Shown: positions 1-7,782 of the stretch, one piece after another
Numbering within the stretch: position 1 is the stretch's first letter
Layout of the letters: each line of letters starts with the position of its first letter
Origin: CAWKGC01 sp963849005
GTDB taxonomy: Bacteria; Pseudomonadota; Gammaproteobacteria; Burkholderiales; Usitatibacteraceae
Reading direction: 5' to 3'
Length of the DNA stretch: 39,860 bases
NCBI GenBank assembly: GCA_963849005.1
Contig: CAWKGC010000026.1
Coordinates: 1 to 39,860 of the forward strand
Program-made: the position numbers and the translations under genes
The notes under the pieces: model-generated
Database searches by the model: none
Told to the model about the DNA's origin: nothing
The model's input: only the letters and a program-made list of their open reading frames with translations

Positions 1-383
1 TCCATTTGCACGCGGTGGAAACCGGCAATGGGCGGCGGCCAGACCGCGGCGAGCCCCACGGCCAGCGGATGCAGTTCGGGGAAGCCCGACAGGACGGCCG
101 CGAGATCGGCGCGAGCATAAGGGTGCTTCTCGAGGGCGACGTAGTTGAGCCGCGCGCAAGGGTTCGGGTCGCTGCGCAGCGCATCCCATGCGGCGAGGAA
201 GTTCAACCCGGCGCCGAAGCCGGTCTCGAGGATCGTGAAGGACGGCCGCCCCTGCCAGCGCGCGGGCAGCGCGTTGGCCCCGAGCGCCACGCGGCGTGCC
301 TCGTCGAGTGCTTCCCGAGGGGCAAGCAGCGACCCCCCTTCCGTACCCCGCGCCGCCGGCGTGACCGAGACATTCAGCGTCAT
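1..383 (-). CDS. mnmC: tRNA 5-methylaminomethyl-2-thiouridine methyltransferase domain (MnmC/MnmD), N-terminal part
   Basis: The reading frame starts at ATG 383 and runs off the left edge of the window, so about 127 residues are visible. They match the start of the MnmC methyltransferase (DUF752) domain. A segment like EARRVALGANALPARW is followed by the SAM-binding glycine loop ETGFGAGLNFLAAW, and then by an EKHPYARADLA stretch that aligns with EKFPLTRADLA of E. coli MnmC. The family performs the last step of mnm5s2U34 formation in tRNA wobble positions, in the cytoplasm. Whether the FAD-dependent MnmC(o) domain follows cannot be seen. The N-terminus is shorter than that of the E. coli protein. 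No strong ribosome binding site is visible before this ATG. Confidence 0.75.
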   Translation of the reverse strand, partial: MTLNVSVTPAARGTEGGSLLAPREALDEARRVALGANALPARWQGRPSFTILETGFGAGLNFLAAWDALRSDPNPCARLNYVALEKHPYARADLAAVLSGFPELHPLAVGLAAVWPPPIAGFHRVQM

Positions 384-406
384 GCCGCGATGATAGCGCC
401 CCGGGC

Positions 407-433
407 AAAAAAATCCCCCGCGCGGGCGGGGGA
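407..433 (-). terminator. Intrinsic terminator-like hairpin in the mnmC leader
   Basis: Bases 414-421 (TCCCCCGC) pair perfectly with 426-433 around a 4-base loop. On the minus strand the stem is followed by seven T residues (407-413). It lies about 25-50 bp upstream of the mnmC start and reads in the same direction, so it could stop read-through or act as an attenuator. No minus-strand gene is recognisable just upstream. Confidence 0.5.
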
Positions 434-548
434 GGAAAGGCCGTGAAAGTGATCAACACGACCTGGGAGTGCCAATGAGATTGCGTTGGCGGGACAAAGT
501 TCAAGTCCTCCGATTACCATGGGGGCGGTCCTTTGCCTTCCCGAGCCC

Positions 549-968
549 ATGTCCCTCATCCTCGATGTCCCGATTGGAAGCACCGGCCACGCCGAAATGG
601 TGGTCGCCGACGAGCACACTGCGCCTCGCGTGGGCAGCGGCAAGATCGCCGTCCTCGCCACGCCGGTGATGATCAACCTGATCGAGGCCGCAGCGCTGGC
701 CGCCATCGAGCACCTGTTGCCGGCCGGCCACCAGAGCCTGGGAACGCACCTTGACGTGACGCATGTCGCGGCCACGCCGGTCGGGATGGCGGTCCGCGCA
801 ACCGCGGAGGTGATCGGTGTCGAAGGGCGCATCGTGAAGATGCGGGTGCGGGCCGAAGACCAGCGCGACCTGGTCGGCGAGGGGCTGCACGAGCGCGTCG
901 TGGTCAACGTCGAGCGCTTCGACAAGCGCGTGCAGGAAAAGGTCGCGCTGCTTCCCTATAAGGGCTGA
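549..968 (+). CDS. FlK-like hotdog thioesterase family protein
   Basis: A 139-residue single hotdog-fold acyl-CoA thioesterase that aligns over its whole length with fluoroacetyl-CoA thioesterase FlK. The FlK catalytic triad (Thr42, Glu50, His76) appears conserved as Thr38 and Glu46 (spacing LATPVMINLIE) and His71 (DVTHVAATP). ATG 549 was chosen because the FlK alignment begins a few residues after it. ATG 519 and TTG 486 are in frame but add an N-terminus unlike the family, and none of the three has a strong ribosome binding site. The substrate is unknown. No fluorometabolite genes are nearby, so a housekeeping role in short acyl-CoA turnover is more likely. The 3' end overlaps the convergent neighbour by 13 bp. 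Confidence 0.8.
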   Translation: MSLILDVPIGSTGHAEMVVADEHTAPRVGSGKIAVLATPVMINLIEAAALAAIEHLLPAGHQSLGTHLDVTHVAATPVGMAVRATAEVIGVEGRIVKMRVRAEDQRDLVGEGLHERVVVNVERFDKRVQEKVALLPYKG

Positions 969-1513
969 AGCGGCGCCGACACGCCGGGCGGCAAAGGCGT
1001 GCGCGCGGCGTTCATCACCATGGCCAGCGTCGAGTAGTAGCCGGCCAGTCCCAGCAGGTCGATCACGCCGCGCTCGCCGAACGCGGCGATGGCGCGCGCC
1101 CACGTCGCATCGCTCACCGATTGCCGGCGGAGGATCTCGTCCAGCGTGTCGTAGAGCGCGGCTTCGTCGCCGGCCATTGCGTCGGGGCGCCTGCCTGCGG
1201 CGATCGCGTCGGCCTTCGCGGCCTGCAAGCCCGCCTGGAGCGCGATCGGGTGATGGACGTTCCATTCGTACTGCTGCGACCAGTGGCGCGCCACCACCAG
1301 GATCGCCATTTCGGAGAGCCGCGGCGCGAGCGCGCTGTCGTAGCGCAGGTACTGGCCGAGGCGCTGCAACCGGTTGAGCATTTCCGGGCTGCGGATCAAG
1401 GGCACGAAAGGCCCGAACACCGAGCCGCGCGCCGTAGCGGAAAGTTCCGCTGCCGCCCGTTTCTGTTCGGGCGAGAGCTCTGCGTCGGGAATCGGCGGCA
1501 GGCGGTCGCTCAT
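956..1513 (-). CDS. Carboxymuconolactone decarboxylase family protein
   Basis: A 185-residue all-helical protein of the carboxymuconolactone decarboxylase/AhpD fold. The core segment PRLSEMAILVVARHWSQQYE followed by WNVHHPIALQAG is typical of the decarboxylase-like branch. The CxxC of AhpD peroxidases is absent, so a thiol peroxidase role is unlikely. Family members act on gamma-carboxymuconolactone in protocatechuate breakdown, but many have unknown substrates, and no other protocatechuate gene is visible here. Its ATG overlaps the stop of the upstream DsbA-family gene by 4 bp, so the two are very probably co-translated. Confidence 0.8.
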   Translation of the reverse strand: MSDRLPPIPDAELSPEQKRAAAELSATARGSVFGPFVPLIRSPEMLNRLQRLGQYLRYDSALAPRLSEMAILVVARHWSQQYEWNVHHPIALQAGLQAAKADAIAAGRRPDAMAGDEAALYDTLDEILRRQSVSDATWARAIAAFGERGVIDLLGLAGYYSTLAMVMNAARTPLPPGVSAPLQPL

Positions 1514-2142
1514 TGTTTTCCTTCCGTGGTGCGGGCCTCGATCGCGGCCAGACGTTCGTCAAGGACAGCGACCGTGCAGAAACCGGAAGCGACGAGAAAC
1601 AGCGAATCCCCCTTGCGCACGGCAAGCGTCGGGAAACCGCTCACGCCGAGCTTCTGGGTGGCGGCGAAGTCGTTGCGCACGGCATCGCGCGCGACCTCCG
1701 AGCGCCACGCGGCAAGGAACGTCTCGCGCTGCATGCCGTTCTCGGAGGCGATGTCGGCGAGGACCTCGCCGCGCGTCACGTCGCGGCCGTCGCGATAGAA
1801 CGCCGCCTGCACGGCCTGGAAATATGGCAAGGCGCGTTCCGCGGAATGGGCGCGGGCCGTCACCACCGCGCGGCATGCCGGCTCTGTGTCGTAGATGAAA
1901 TCCTCGGACTGCAACGCGGCCTCCGAAAAAGGCAGGCCGCTCATCTGCTCCACGTTCTTCCAGTGCCCGCGCAACATCTCGCGAAACTCGTCCGTCATCG
2001 GATTGGTGTTGTAGGGACGCAGGCCCCCGGCGACGATCTCGACGGCGGCATCGGGGTGCGCAGCGAGCAAAGCCGAGAGCTGGGGGCCGAAGCCGTAGCA
2101 CCACGAGCACATTGGATCGCCGACATAGACAAGGCGGGACAT
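1510..2142 (-). CDS. DsbA family protein (FrnE-like thioredoxin-fold oxidoreductase)
   Basis: A 210-residue thioredoxin-fold protein. The redox motif CSWC lies at residues 12-15 inside DPMCSWCYGF, and the cis-proline loop appears as GVSGFPT near residue 170. The region between is helical, as in DsbA/FrnE/2-hydroxychromene-2-carboxylate isomerase relatives. There is no signal peptide, so the protein should be cytoplasmic, unlike true DsbA. It is the first gene of a two-gene operon with the carboxymuconolactone decarboxylase family protein (4-bp ATGA-type overlap). The pairing suggests a joint redox or detoxification role, which is inference only. Confidence 0.85.
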   Translation of the reverse strand: MSRLVYVGDPMCSWCYGFGPQLSALLAAHPDAAVEIVAGGLRPYNTNPMTDEFREMLRGHWKNVEQMSGLPFSEAALQSEDFIYDTEPACRAVVTARAHSAERALPYFQAVQAAFYRDGRDVTRGEVLADIASENGMQRETFLAAWRSEVARDAVRNDFAATQKLGVSGFPTLAVRKGDSLFLVASGFCTVAVLDERLAAIEARTTEGKQ

Positions 2143-2209
2143 GGGGCGATTTTACCTGCTCGGCCTGTCGCCCGGGACGAGCGCGGAGGCACGAGCGGAG
2201 CAGGTTGCG

Positions 2210-3376
2210 TCAGGCGACCGCGCGGGCGCCCCCGGCCTGCGCGACGACGCGGTTGCGGCCCTGGTTCTTCGCCCCGTAAAGCGCCGCGTCTGCACGATGC
2301 AGCAGGTGGTCGATATTCACGCCATCCGAACCCTGCAGGGCAGCGACGCCGGCGCTGACGGTTATCGGGATGATCGCCGAGCCGATCACCAAGGGACTGC
2401 GGGCGACAGCCGCGCGAATGCGTTCGGCGAGCGCGGCCGCCTCGTTCAGATGCACTTCCGGGAGCAGGACGCAGAACTCCTCGCCGCCGTAGCGCACGAC
2501 AAGGTCGGCGCGCCGCAGGCAACCCTGCACGAGCGCCACGAAGCGCCGCAAGGTCTCGTCGCCGGCAAGGTGGCCGAACGAGTCGTTGACGCGCTTGAAA
2601 TGGTCGATGTCGAGCATGATCACCGAGAGCGCCGCCCCGGTGCGGCCGCAGCGCGCCAGCTCGCGCTCGGCGAGCTCGAGGAAGGTGCGGCGGTTGTACA
2701 CGCCCGTGAGCGGGTCGATCGTCGCGAGCCGCCTTGCCGCGACGTCCGCGCGCTCGATGTGCATGAGCAGGAAACCGAACGACGACGAAACGACGAATGC
2801 GTAGGCGAGCAGGAAATTGAAGGATTGCAGCGGGCTGGAGGAAAACAGCGCCGTGAACTGGTCGGGCGCCAGCCAGGCGTTCAACCCTCGCCCGCAGAAA
2901 CTGGCGGCGCCGAGGATGAAGCTGGCGATCATGGTCCAGCGCGTGCGCGCCCCGAGTTCGGATCGCAGCCGGTACATGAGCAATGCCACCGCCAGAAGTG
3001 CCGTGCCGAATACAACGGCGGAAACGACGGCGCGCGCGTGGAAGCTGTCGAGAAGTGAAGCGAAGATCACCATGCCGGCCGACAAGCCGGCAACGTGCAC
3101 CCAGGACGGCATGCGGCGGCCATGGAATTCGAGGATCGCGGCCGCCTGCAAGGAGATCGCCAGCGGCAGCAGCCCGTTGGCAGCGACGATCGAGAGCGGA
3201 TCCGGGATCACGCCCCGCAGCGCGAAGAGGAAAAATGCCAGCACCTGTATCGCGAGCGAAGCGGCCCACTTGCCCAGCCCGTCGCGCAGGCGGCTGCCGA
3301 GCGCAACCCACAGCGTCGCGAGCAGGAGGATATTGGTGACGCCGAGGACCCAGAACAGGGTGCGGATGTCCAGCAT
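2210..3376 (-). CDS. Membrane-anchored diguanylate cyclase (GGDEF domain)
   Basis: A 388-residue protein that makes cyclic di-GMP from two GTP. About six hydrophobic helices fill residues 5-205, followed by a GGDEF domain from about 213 to 378 that begins DPLTGVYNRR. The active-site loop is GGEEF at 297-301, a catalytically competent variant. The inhibitory I-site RxxD (R288, D291) sits five residues upstream, so product feedback inhibition is expected. The N-terminal region resembles a generic multi-pass membrane sensor; no PAS, GAF or HAMP domain was recognised. The gene stands alone, 67 bp before the DsbA-family gene on the same strand. The ligand sensed is unknown. Confidence 0.93.
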   Translation of the reverse strand: MLDIRTLFWVLGVTNILLLATLWVALGSRLRDGLGKWAASLAIQVLAFFLFALRGVIPDPLSIVAANGLLPLAISLQAAAILEFHGRRMPSWVHVAGLSAGMVIFASLLDSFHARAVVSAVVFGTALLAVALLMYRLRSELGARTRWTMIASFILGAASFCGRGLNAWLAPDQFTALFSSSPLQSFNFLLAYAFVVSSSFGFLLMHIERADVAARRLATIDPLTGVYNRRTFLELAERELARCGRTGAALSVIMLDIDHFKRVNDSFGHLAGDETLRRFVALVQGCLRRADLVVRYGGEEFCVLLPEVHLNEAAALAERIRAAVARSPLVIGSAIIPITVSAGVAALQGSDGVNIDHLLHRADAALYGAKNQGRNRVVAQAGGARAVA

Positions 3377-3501
3377 CGGGGCAGGTTACCCGAAGGCGGC
3401 GCCCGGCGATATGCGTCAAGTCACAAGGGCGCGGTCGTCGCGAAGCCAGGGCACGGCGGATGCAATGAAGCCACGCTGCGCTTCCCCGTCCGAAACGCGC
3501 G

Positions 3502-4248
3502 TTACTTGCGGCGATTCAAGAGCGAATCAAGCGCGCCTTCGAGCCCCTTCTTCAGCACGTCGCTCGAAAGCGCCGCGTTCACCGCGATTTTCGCAGCCAT
3601 TGCCGAGGCCACCTGGTTGGCTGCCTCTGCCGCGGTGACGCCGCGCCCGCCGCCTCCGAGTCCGCGCAGTTCGACGTCGGGCAGGACAAAATTCGCCGCG
3701 CCACCCCTCAGCAACGGACTGAGCACGCTCACGCGCGCCTGGCGGATGAGGATCCGGTCGATGACGTAGCGCCGCGGGGCCTTGCCCGCGTCGCCCTTCG
3801 ATCTTTCTGCCGGCGCGTCGTGTTGCGCGGCATTGCCGATGTTGCGCTTGAGGGTCTCGAGGTTGCCACCGTGGCCGGCGTTTTCGTACGCCACGTCCGG
3901 CGCGTCGATGACGATGTCCCTGATCACCGGAACGTCGGCAGTGAGCGTCGCCGGATCGACTGCGACGCTGATCGCATTGGCGCGGAACGCGTACGGCGAC
4001 GCGAAGCCGGGCGGATTGCCGATGACGAGCCCGGCCAGCGTGCCCCGGCCATCGATCGCGGAAATTCGGACGCTTGCCACCGAGACGGAGGTGCCGGTGA
4101 TCGCCGGGCCGCGCGATTCGATCGCACGCTTCACCAGCCAGTCGAGGGAAGTGAACAGCCACCAGGCCACCCCGGCCAGAACGGCCAGCACGGCGATGGC
4201 GGCGATCATCCACTTCTTCGAGCCGCGACCCTGGCCTGTTGCATTCAC
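3502..4248 (-). CDS. AsmA-like membrane-anchored periplasmic protein
   Basis: A 248-residue protein with a single N-terminal transmembrane helix (about 12-30), then a periplasmic region of the AsmA/DUF748 type. Typical features are VKRAIESRG, a TGTSVSVASVRIS segment, GTLAGLVIGNPPGF and a repeated pattern of short beta strands. The C-terminus is helical. The GTG start at 4248 overlaps the upstream stop as GTGA; no ATG with a better context exists, and the open frame farther upstream is the shadow of the previous gene. AsmA-like proteins are linked to lipid or outer-membrane homeostasis. The role here is not known. Confidence 0.7.
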   Translation of the reverse strand: MNATGQGRGSKKWMIAAIAVLAVLAGVAWWLFTSLDWLVKRAIESRGPAITGTSVSVASVRISAIDGRGTLAGLVIGNPPGFASPYAFRANAISVAVDPATLTADVPVIRDIVIDAPDVAYENAGHGGNLETLKRNIGNAAQHDAPAERSKGDAGKAPRRYVIDRILIRQARVSVLSPLLRGGAANFVLPDVELRGLGGGGRGVTAAEAANQVASAMAAKIAVNAALSSDVLKKGLEGALDSLLNRRK

Positions 4249-5699
4249 CGCTCGAGCGCGATCCTGCGGCGTTGCAGGTTGCGCTCGATGTTGCGCGCGA
4301 TCTCGGCAGTGCCGGCCATCGGCAGCATCGGCTCGGCAAGATAGACGCGCTTCGATGCGGCGCCCGCGGGCAGGTCGAGCGAGCGGCTGAAGACGTCGGT
4401 GCGGTTGGCGAGGTCGGCATTGGTGCGCACGAACACCGAGGTGAAAGTCGTGCCGGCGCTCACCAGCGCCTGGTAATCGCCGAGAAAGAGCCCGCCCGCG
4501 TTCGGCGCAAAGGCGAGATCGAAAGTCGCCGAGACGCGCGATTCCTGCCAGGTGACGCCATCGCTCGAGCGGGCCAGCCAGTAGTCGGTGGGCAGCGTCG
4601 CCGGGTCGGGCGTGTTGCTGCGCAGGTCGAAGTAGGTGATGCCGATGGTGCCGTCGGCCCGCACGTTGATTGCCGGCGTGAAGGCCTGCACGGAAGGATC
4701 GGGATTGACGCGCGCGGGCGTTGACCAGGTCGTGCCGCCGTCGCGCGAGCGTGAGAGCAGGATGCCGTCGCGCTGGCCGCCGCCGGCCCGCGCGTCCTGC
4801 CAGGCCACGAAAACGTCGCCGTTCGGGGCCGCCGCGATCTGCGGAATGATGGCGCCGTCGCGGATGGCGGTGCCGGTGTCCGGGTCGCGCGCGCCCAGTG
4901 GCGTGAAGCTCGAGATGCGCACCGGTGCCGACCATGTCGCGCCCTTGTCGGCCGAGCGGATGACGTTGAGCGAAGATGTGGTGGCGGTGCCAGCCCCGTC
5001 GATCTGGTTGAACAGCAGGACGAGCGTGCCGTTGGGCAGCACTGCGATCACGTTGCCGATGGTCTGGTTGGGCGCGCCCGGATCGTAGATGTTGCGCGCC
5101 GGCTCCCAGCTGAGCCCTCCGTCGGTGGTGCGCGCGAACCAGGTCGGCCCGCCCGCGTCGCCCGCGATGAGCCTGTCCCAGGTGGCGTAGACGAAACGCG
5201 AGTCGCCCGGGTCGGCGGTGATCGTGTTCTTGTCGTTGAAGAAGCCCGCGCCATCGCTGATCAGGGCGGTCGCGCTGCCCCAGCTGCGGCCGCCGTCGGT
5301 CGAGCGGCTCACCAGCATCGCGTTCCTCGATCCGGCCGCGAAGGAGTTTCCGCTGCTGCCGAGCGCCATCTGGTAGGCGGTGCCGTCGGGAGAGATTACG
5401 ACCCATGGATCGGTGGCGCGCACGAAATCGCCGCCATTGCCGGCGTTTCCGCCCGTGCAGCGGGACATCGGCGCGGAGGTGATCGCCCAGGTCGCGCCGG
5501 CGTCGAACGAGGCCGCCGTCATCACGCCCTGCGACGAGCCGTTGGACCAGCGGTTCTGCTGCCACACGGCGATCAGGTGGTTGGCGTTGCGCGGATTGAT
5601 CGCGACGAAGGGCTCGACCTCCGCGTTGACGTAGAGCGTGCCGGTTTCGGTCGCGCCGCTGCAGGTCGCTGAAAAGGTGCTCGGTGCGGAGATGCGCAC
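4245..5699 (-). CDS. Sialidase-fold (BNR/Asp-box) protein, main body of a frameshifted lipoprotein gene
   Basis: At least 484 residues with six or more Asp boxes of the SxDxGxxW type: SFDAGATW, STDGGRSW, TTDGGLSW, SADKGATW, SRDGGTTW and a degenerate SSDGVTW. These define a six-bladed sialidase-like beta-propeller. The N-terminal Arg-Ile-Pro motif of true sialidases was not seen, so exosialidase activity should not be assumed. The only start in this frame is a GTG at 5699 without a ribosome binding site. The real start is probably ATG 5845 in another frame, which encodes a lipoprotein signal peptide (see 5700-5845). It is followed by the AsmA-like gene with a GTGA overlap, suggesting cotranslation. 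Confidence 0.75.
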   Translation of the reverse strand: MRISAPSTFSATCSGATETGTLYVNAEVEPFVAINPRNANHLIAVWQQNRWSNGSSQGVMTAASFDAGATWAITSAPMSRCTGGNAGNGGDFVRATDPWVVISPDGTAYQMALGSSGNSFAAGSRNAMLVSRSTDGGRSWGSATALISDGAGFFNDKNTITADPGDSRFVYATWDRLIAGDAGGPTWFARTTDGGLSWEPARNIYDPGAPNQTIGNVIAVLPNGTLVLLFNQIDGAGTATTSSLNVIRSADKGATWSAPVRISSFTPLGARDPDTGTAIRDGAIIPQIAAAPNGDVFVAWQDARAGGGQRDGILLSRSRDGGTTWSTPARVNPDPSVQAFTPAINVRADGTIGITYFDLRSNTPDPATLPTDYWLARSSDGVTWQESRVSATFDLAFAPNAGGLFLGDYQALVSAGTTFTSVFVRTNADLANRTDVFSRSLDLPAGAASKRVYLAEPMLPMAGTAEIARNIERNLQRRRIALER

Positions 5700-5845
5700 C
5701 GCGCCGTCGCGGCAACGGGCGGAGGAGGCGGCGGTGGCGGGGGCGCGACGGTATCGGAACCGCCTCCACCGCCGCCGCCACAGGAGCCCAGGAGCAGCGC
5801 GATCGCGCAGGCTGCTGCGTTCGGACGAGTTCCCTTTCCCTTCAT
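5700..5845 (-). pseudogene. Lipoprotein signal peptide and Gly/Pro linker of the sialidase-fold gene, out of frame
   Basis: Starting at ATG 5845, preceded by the strong site GAGGAG five bases upstream, this frame reads a lipoprotein signal peptide ending in the lipobox LLGSC. A glycine run and a nine-proline linker follow. The frame then continues into nonsense, while the sialidase frame begins immediately afterwards. The distance from 5845 to the stop at 4245 is 1601 bases, one short of a multiple of three. One missing base in the GC-rich linker would explain the break. The intact product would be a lipid-anchored protein of about 533 residues. Confidence 0.65.
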
Positions 5846-5911
5846 CGTGGCTCCTCGTCGAGATGCCGGCCGGTCATCGTGTTCGTCCGGTTCCCGGCAA
5901 TGCGGCAGCAA

Positions 5912-6868
5912 CTATTCCACTTTGCCGATGCGCTTCACGACGTCGGCGAGCTTGCGCGAGTCGGCGTCCCAGAATACCGCGAACTCCGGCTGGTCGAGGT
6001 ATTGCAGGGGTGTCTCGACCTTGACGAAGACTGCGCGCAACGCTTCATCCTGCACCGCGGCGCGTGCGGCGTCGCGCAGCTTCGAGATCACGGCCTCCGG
6101 CGTTCCCGCGGGCACGAAAAGCCCGGTCCATTGCGAGAACAGCGCGTCGTAGCCGAGCTCTTTCAGCGTCGGCACATCGGGCAGCGCCGGATGGCGGGCA
6201 TCGCCCCAGCTTGCCAGCACGCGCACCTTTCCCGCCTTCACGTGCTGCACGACCGTCGAGGGCCCCGAGGAAATGAACTCGACGTTGCCGCCGAGCAAGG
6301 CCACCACCGCAGGCCCCGCGCCGGTGAACGGGATGTGCAGCCACTTCACGCCGGCAGCGGCGCCGAGCATCTCCACCGGCACGTGCATCGTTCCGTAGTT
6401 GCCCGAGGAACCGTAGGGGATCGTCCCGGGCGCCTTTCTCGCCGCCTCGACCAGGTCCGCCACGCTCTTGTAAGGGCTGTCGGCGCGCACCGCGAGCACC
6501 GTGGGGTCGGCCGTAAAGCGCGCGATCGGCACGAGCTGGTTCAGCTGGAACATCGGCGGCCGCCCGATCACCTTGTCGGCCTCGGGAATGATGGAGATCG
6601 ACGACAGCGCGAGCAGCACGGTGTAGCCATCCGGCCTGGCTTTCGCGACGTAGGCCATGCCCACGCCGCCGCCTGCGCCGGCCTTGTTCTCGACGATCAC
6701 CGGCTGCCTGAGGATGCGGCCCATCGCCTCGGCCACCGGGCGCGCGGTGATGTCCGCCACGCCGCCGGGCGGAAACGGGACGATCATCGTGATCGCCTTC
6801 GTCGGGAAGTCGGTTTGCGCGTGCGCGGCGAGAGCCGCAAGCGCGAAGCAGGCCATGAGGCGAAACAT
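5912..6868 (-). CDS. Bug family tripartite tricarboxylate transporter substrate-binding protein
   Basis: A 318-residue periplasmic solute receptor of the TctC/Bug family. A signal peptide (about residues 1-17, ending AAHAQ) is followed by the family hallmarks: the IVPFPPGG loop near residue 30, the PDGYT motif, the YGSSGNYG loop, a VxxLxxGxVE segment and LPDVPTLKELG. Bug receptors bind carboxylates such as citrate, nicotinate, aromatic acids or amino acids and usually feed TctAB-type membrane subunits; none are encoded here. The gene is monocistronic, 63 bp before the sialidase lipoprotein start and divergent from the lipoprotein at 7018. The ligand is unknown. Confidence 0.93.
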   Translation of the reverse strand: MFRLMACFALAALAAHAQTDFPTKAITMIVPFPPGGVADITARPVAEAMGRILRQPVIVENKAGAGGGVGMAYVAKARPDGYTVLLALSSISIIPEADKVIGRPPMFQLNQLVPIARFTADPTVLAVRADSPYKSVADLVEAARKAPGTIPYGSSGNYGTMHVPVEMLGAAAGVKWLHIPFTGAGPAVVALLGGNVEFISSGPSTVVQHVKAGKVRVLASWGDARHPALPDVPTLKELGYDALFSQWTGLFVPAGTPEAVISKLRDAARAAVQDEALRAVFVKVETPLQYLDQPEFAVFWDADSRKLADVVKRIGKVE

Positions 6869-6917
6869 GCGGCATCTCCGATCGGTGCAAGCCGCAAATC
6901 CTACACCGCCGCGATTG

Positions 6918-6997
6918 TTTCGGGTCAGAGCTGAAATACTTTGGCGTCATTCCGGGCTTGACCCGGAATCCAGAAGTATTTCAGCTCTGACCCGAAA
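6918..6997. repeat. Long interrupted palindrome with CGGGTCAG module
   Basis: Arms of 24 bp at 6918-6941 and 6974-6997 are perfect reverse complements and contain CGGGTCAGAG. They enclose a second hairpin (stem 6949-6956 with 6962-6969). The element fills the divergent gap between a Bug receptor and the lipoprotein, ending 20 bp before ATG 7018. It belongs to the same family as the palindromes at 15203-15272 and 24128-24225. Confidence 0.9.
6945..6973. repeat. 29-bp REP-like hairpin element, copy 1
   Basis: A 29-base element with stem ATTCCGGG/CCCGGAAT, sitting exactly in the loop of the larger palindrome at 6918-6997. An identical copy in reverse orientation lies at 19279-19307. It resembles the intergenic extragenic palindromes common in alpha- and betaproteobacteria. 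Confidence 0.85.
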
Positions 6998-7017
6998 TAT
7001 TCGGTGACAATGGCGCC

Positions 7018-7782
7018 ATGCGAAATCTCGCGACAACAGCAACGGTCGCCGTGCTGCTCGCCGGTTGTGCCGGCGAGGCGAAGGAGAACGACGGTTGGAA
7101 CATGGCGCGCGTCGAGGCCGAGATCGGCGGCGGCACGGCGCTCTACATGGTTCCGCCCGGCGAACCCGACACCTTTCCGCCCGGGCCCGACGGCAAGGAG
7201 CTCAAGGTCGTCAAGCCCGGAAGCGGCGCGCGCGTGGTGCCCGGTTCACTGGTGACGTTGCAGGTCGAAGGCCTGGATCCCGAGGAAGGCCACGAGCTCA
7301 CCAGGCAGGAAGTGACCTTGCTGGTTCCGCCGCCCCTCAACATCACCAATTACGATTCCGAAACGCAGTTCCGGGGCATCGGCTGCGATGCATGCAGCGC
7401 GATGGCGAAATCGCGCGGCGTGACCATGGGACAGGACACTACCAAGCCGCTGCTGCTGCATGAGCCGGGGCAGGCACCGTTGCCGCCTCGCTGGGCTTAC
7501 CTCATGCGCCAGGGCGGCACCTACGATTACCCGGACATCGGTTCGCTCAAGCTGGTCTCGGTGAACGAGTCGCGTGATCGTCCCTGGGACCTGGCGAGGG
7601 TGATCGACGGCAAGCAGGCGGTGATGGTCCCGCGGGCGCGCCTCACGATACTGAAGACCTGCGAGGCCGATCTCCGGCACGTGAAGTTCCGCTACCTGCG
7701 CTGGTCCGGGAAGCCCTTCCTGTCGATCCCGCAGGGCTTCCGCAACGTCAACTGGTACGAACTGCACGGCTGCAAGAGCTAG
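7018..7782 (+). CDS. Putative lipoprotein of unknown function
   Basis: A 254-residue protein with a short lipoprotein signal peptide and lipobox LLAGC (Cys at about 17), so it is probably lipid-anchored in the periplasm. The body has few helices and no domain I recognise. Features include a Pro/Gly-rich region around residues 42-60, a CDACSAM segment giving a CxxC pair near residue 123, and Cys residues close to the C-terminus (TCEAD, HGCKS). The Cys pairs could be structural disulfides or a metal or haem-like site, but no CXXCH is present. It is convergent with the MFS gene, overlapping by four bases at the stop codons. Confidence 0.75.
   Translation: MRNLATTATVAVLLAGCAGEAKENDGWNMARVEAEIGGGTALYMVPPGEPDTFPPGPDGKELKVVKPGSGARVVPGSLVTLQVEGLDPEEGHELTRQEVTLLVPPPLNITNYDSETQFRGIGCDACSAMAKSRGVTMGQDTTKPLLLHEPGQAPLPPRWAYLMRQGGTYDYPDIGSLKLVSVNESRDRPWDLARVIDGKQAVMVPRARLTILKTCEADLRHVKFRYLRWSGKPFLSIPQGFRNVNWYELHGCKS

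Noticed and set aside
549..968. Fluoroacetate self-resistance system
   Set aside because: The FlK catalytic triad is kept, but no fluorinase or related gene is nearby, and FlK-like thioesterases are common in general metabolism.
4245..5845. True exosialidase
   Set aside because: Only Asp boxes are visible; the Arg-Ile-Pro motif and catalytic Arg triad were not identified, so only the fold is claimed.
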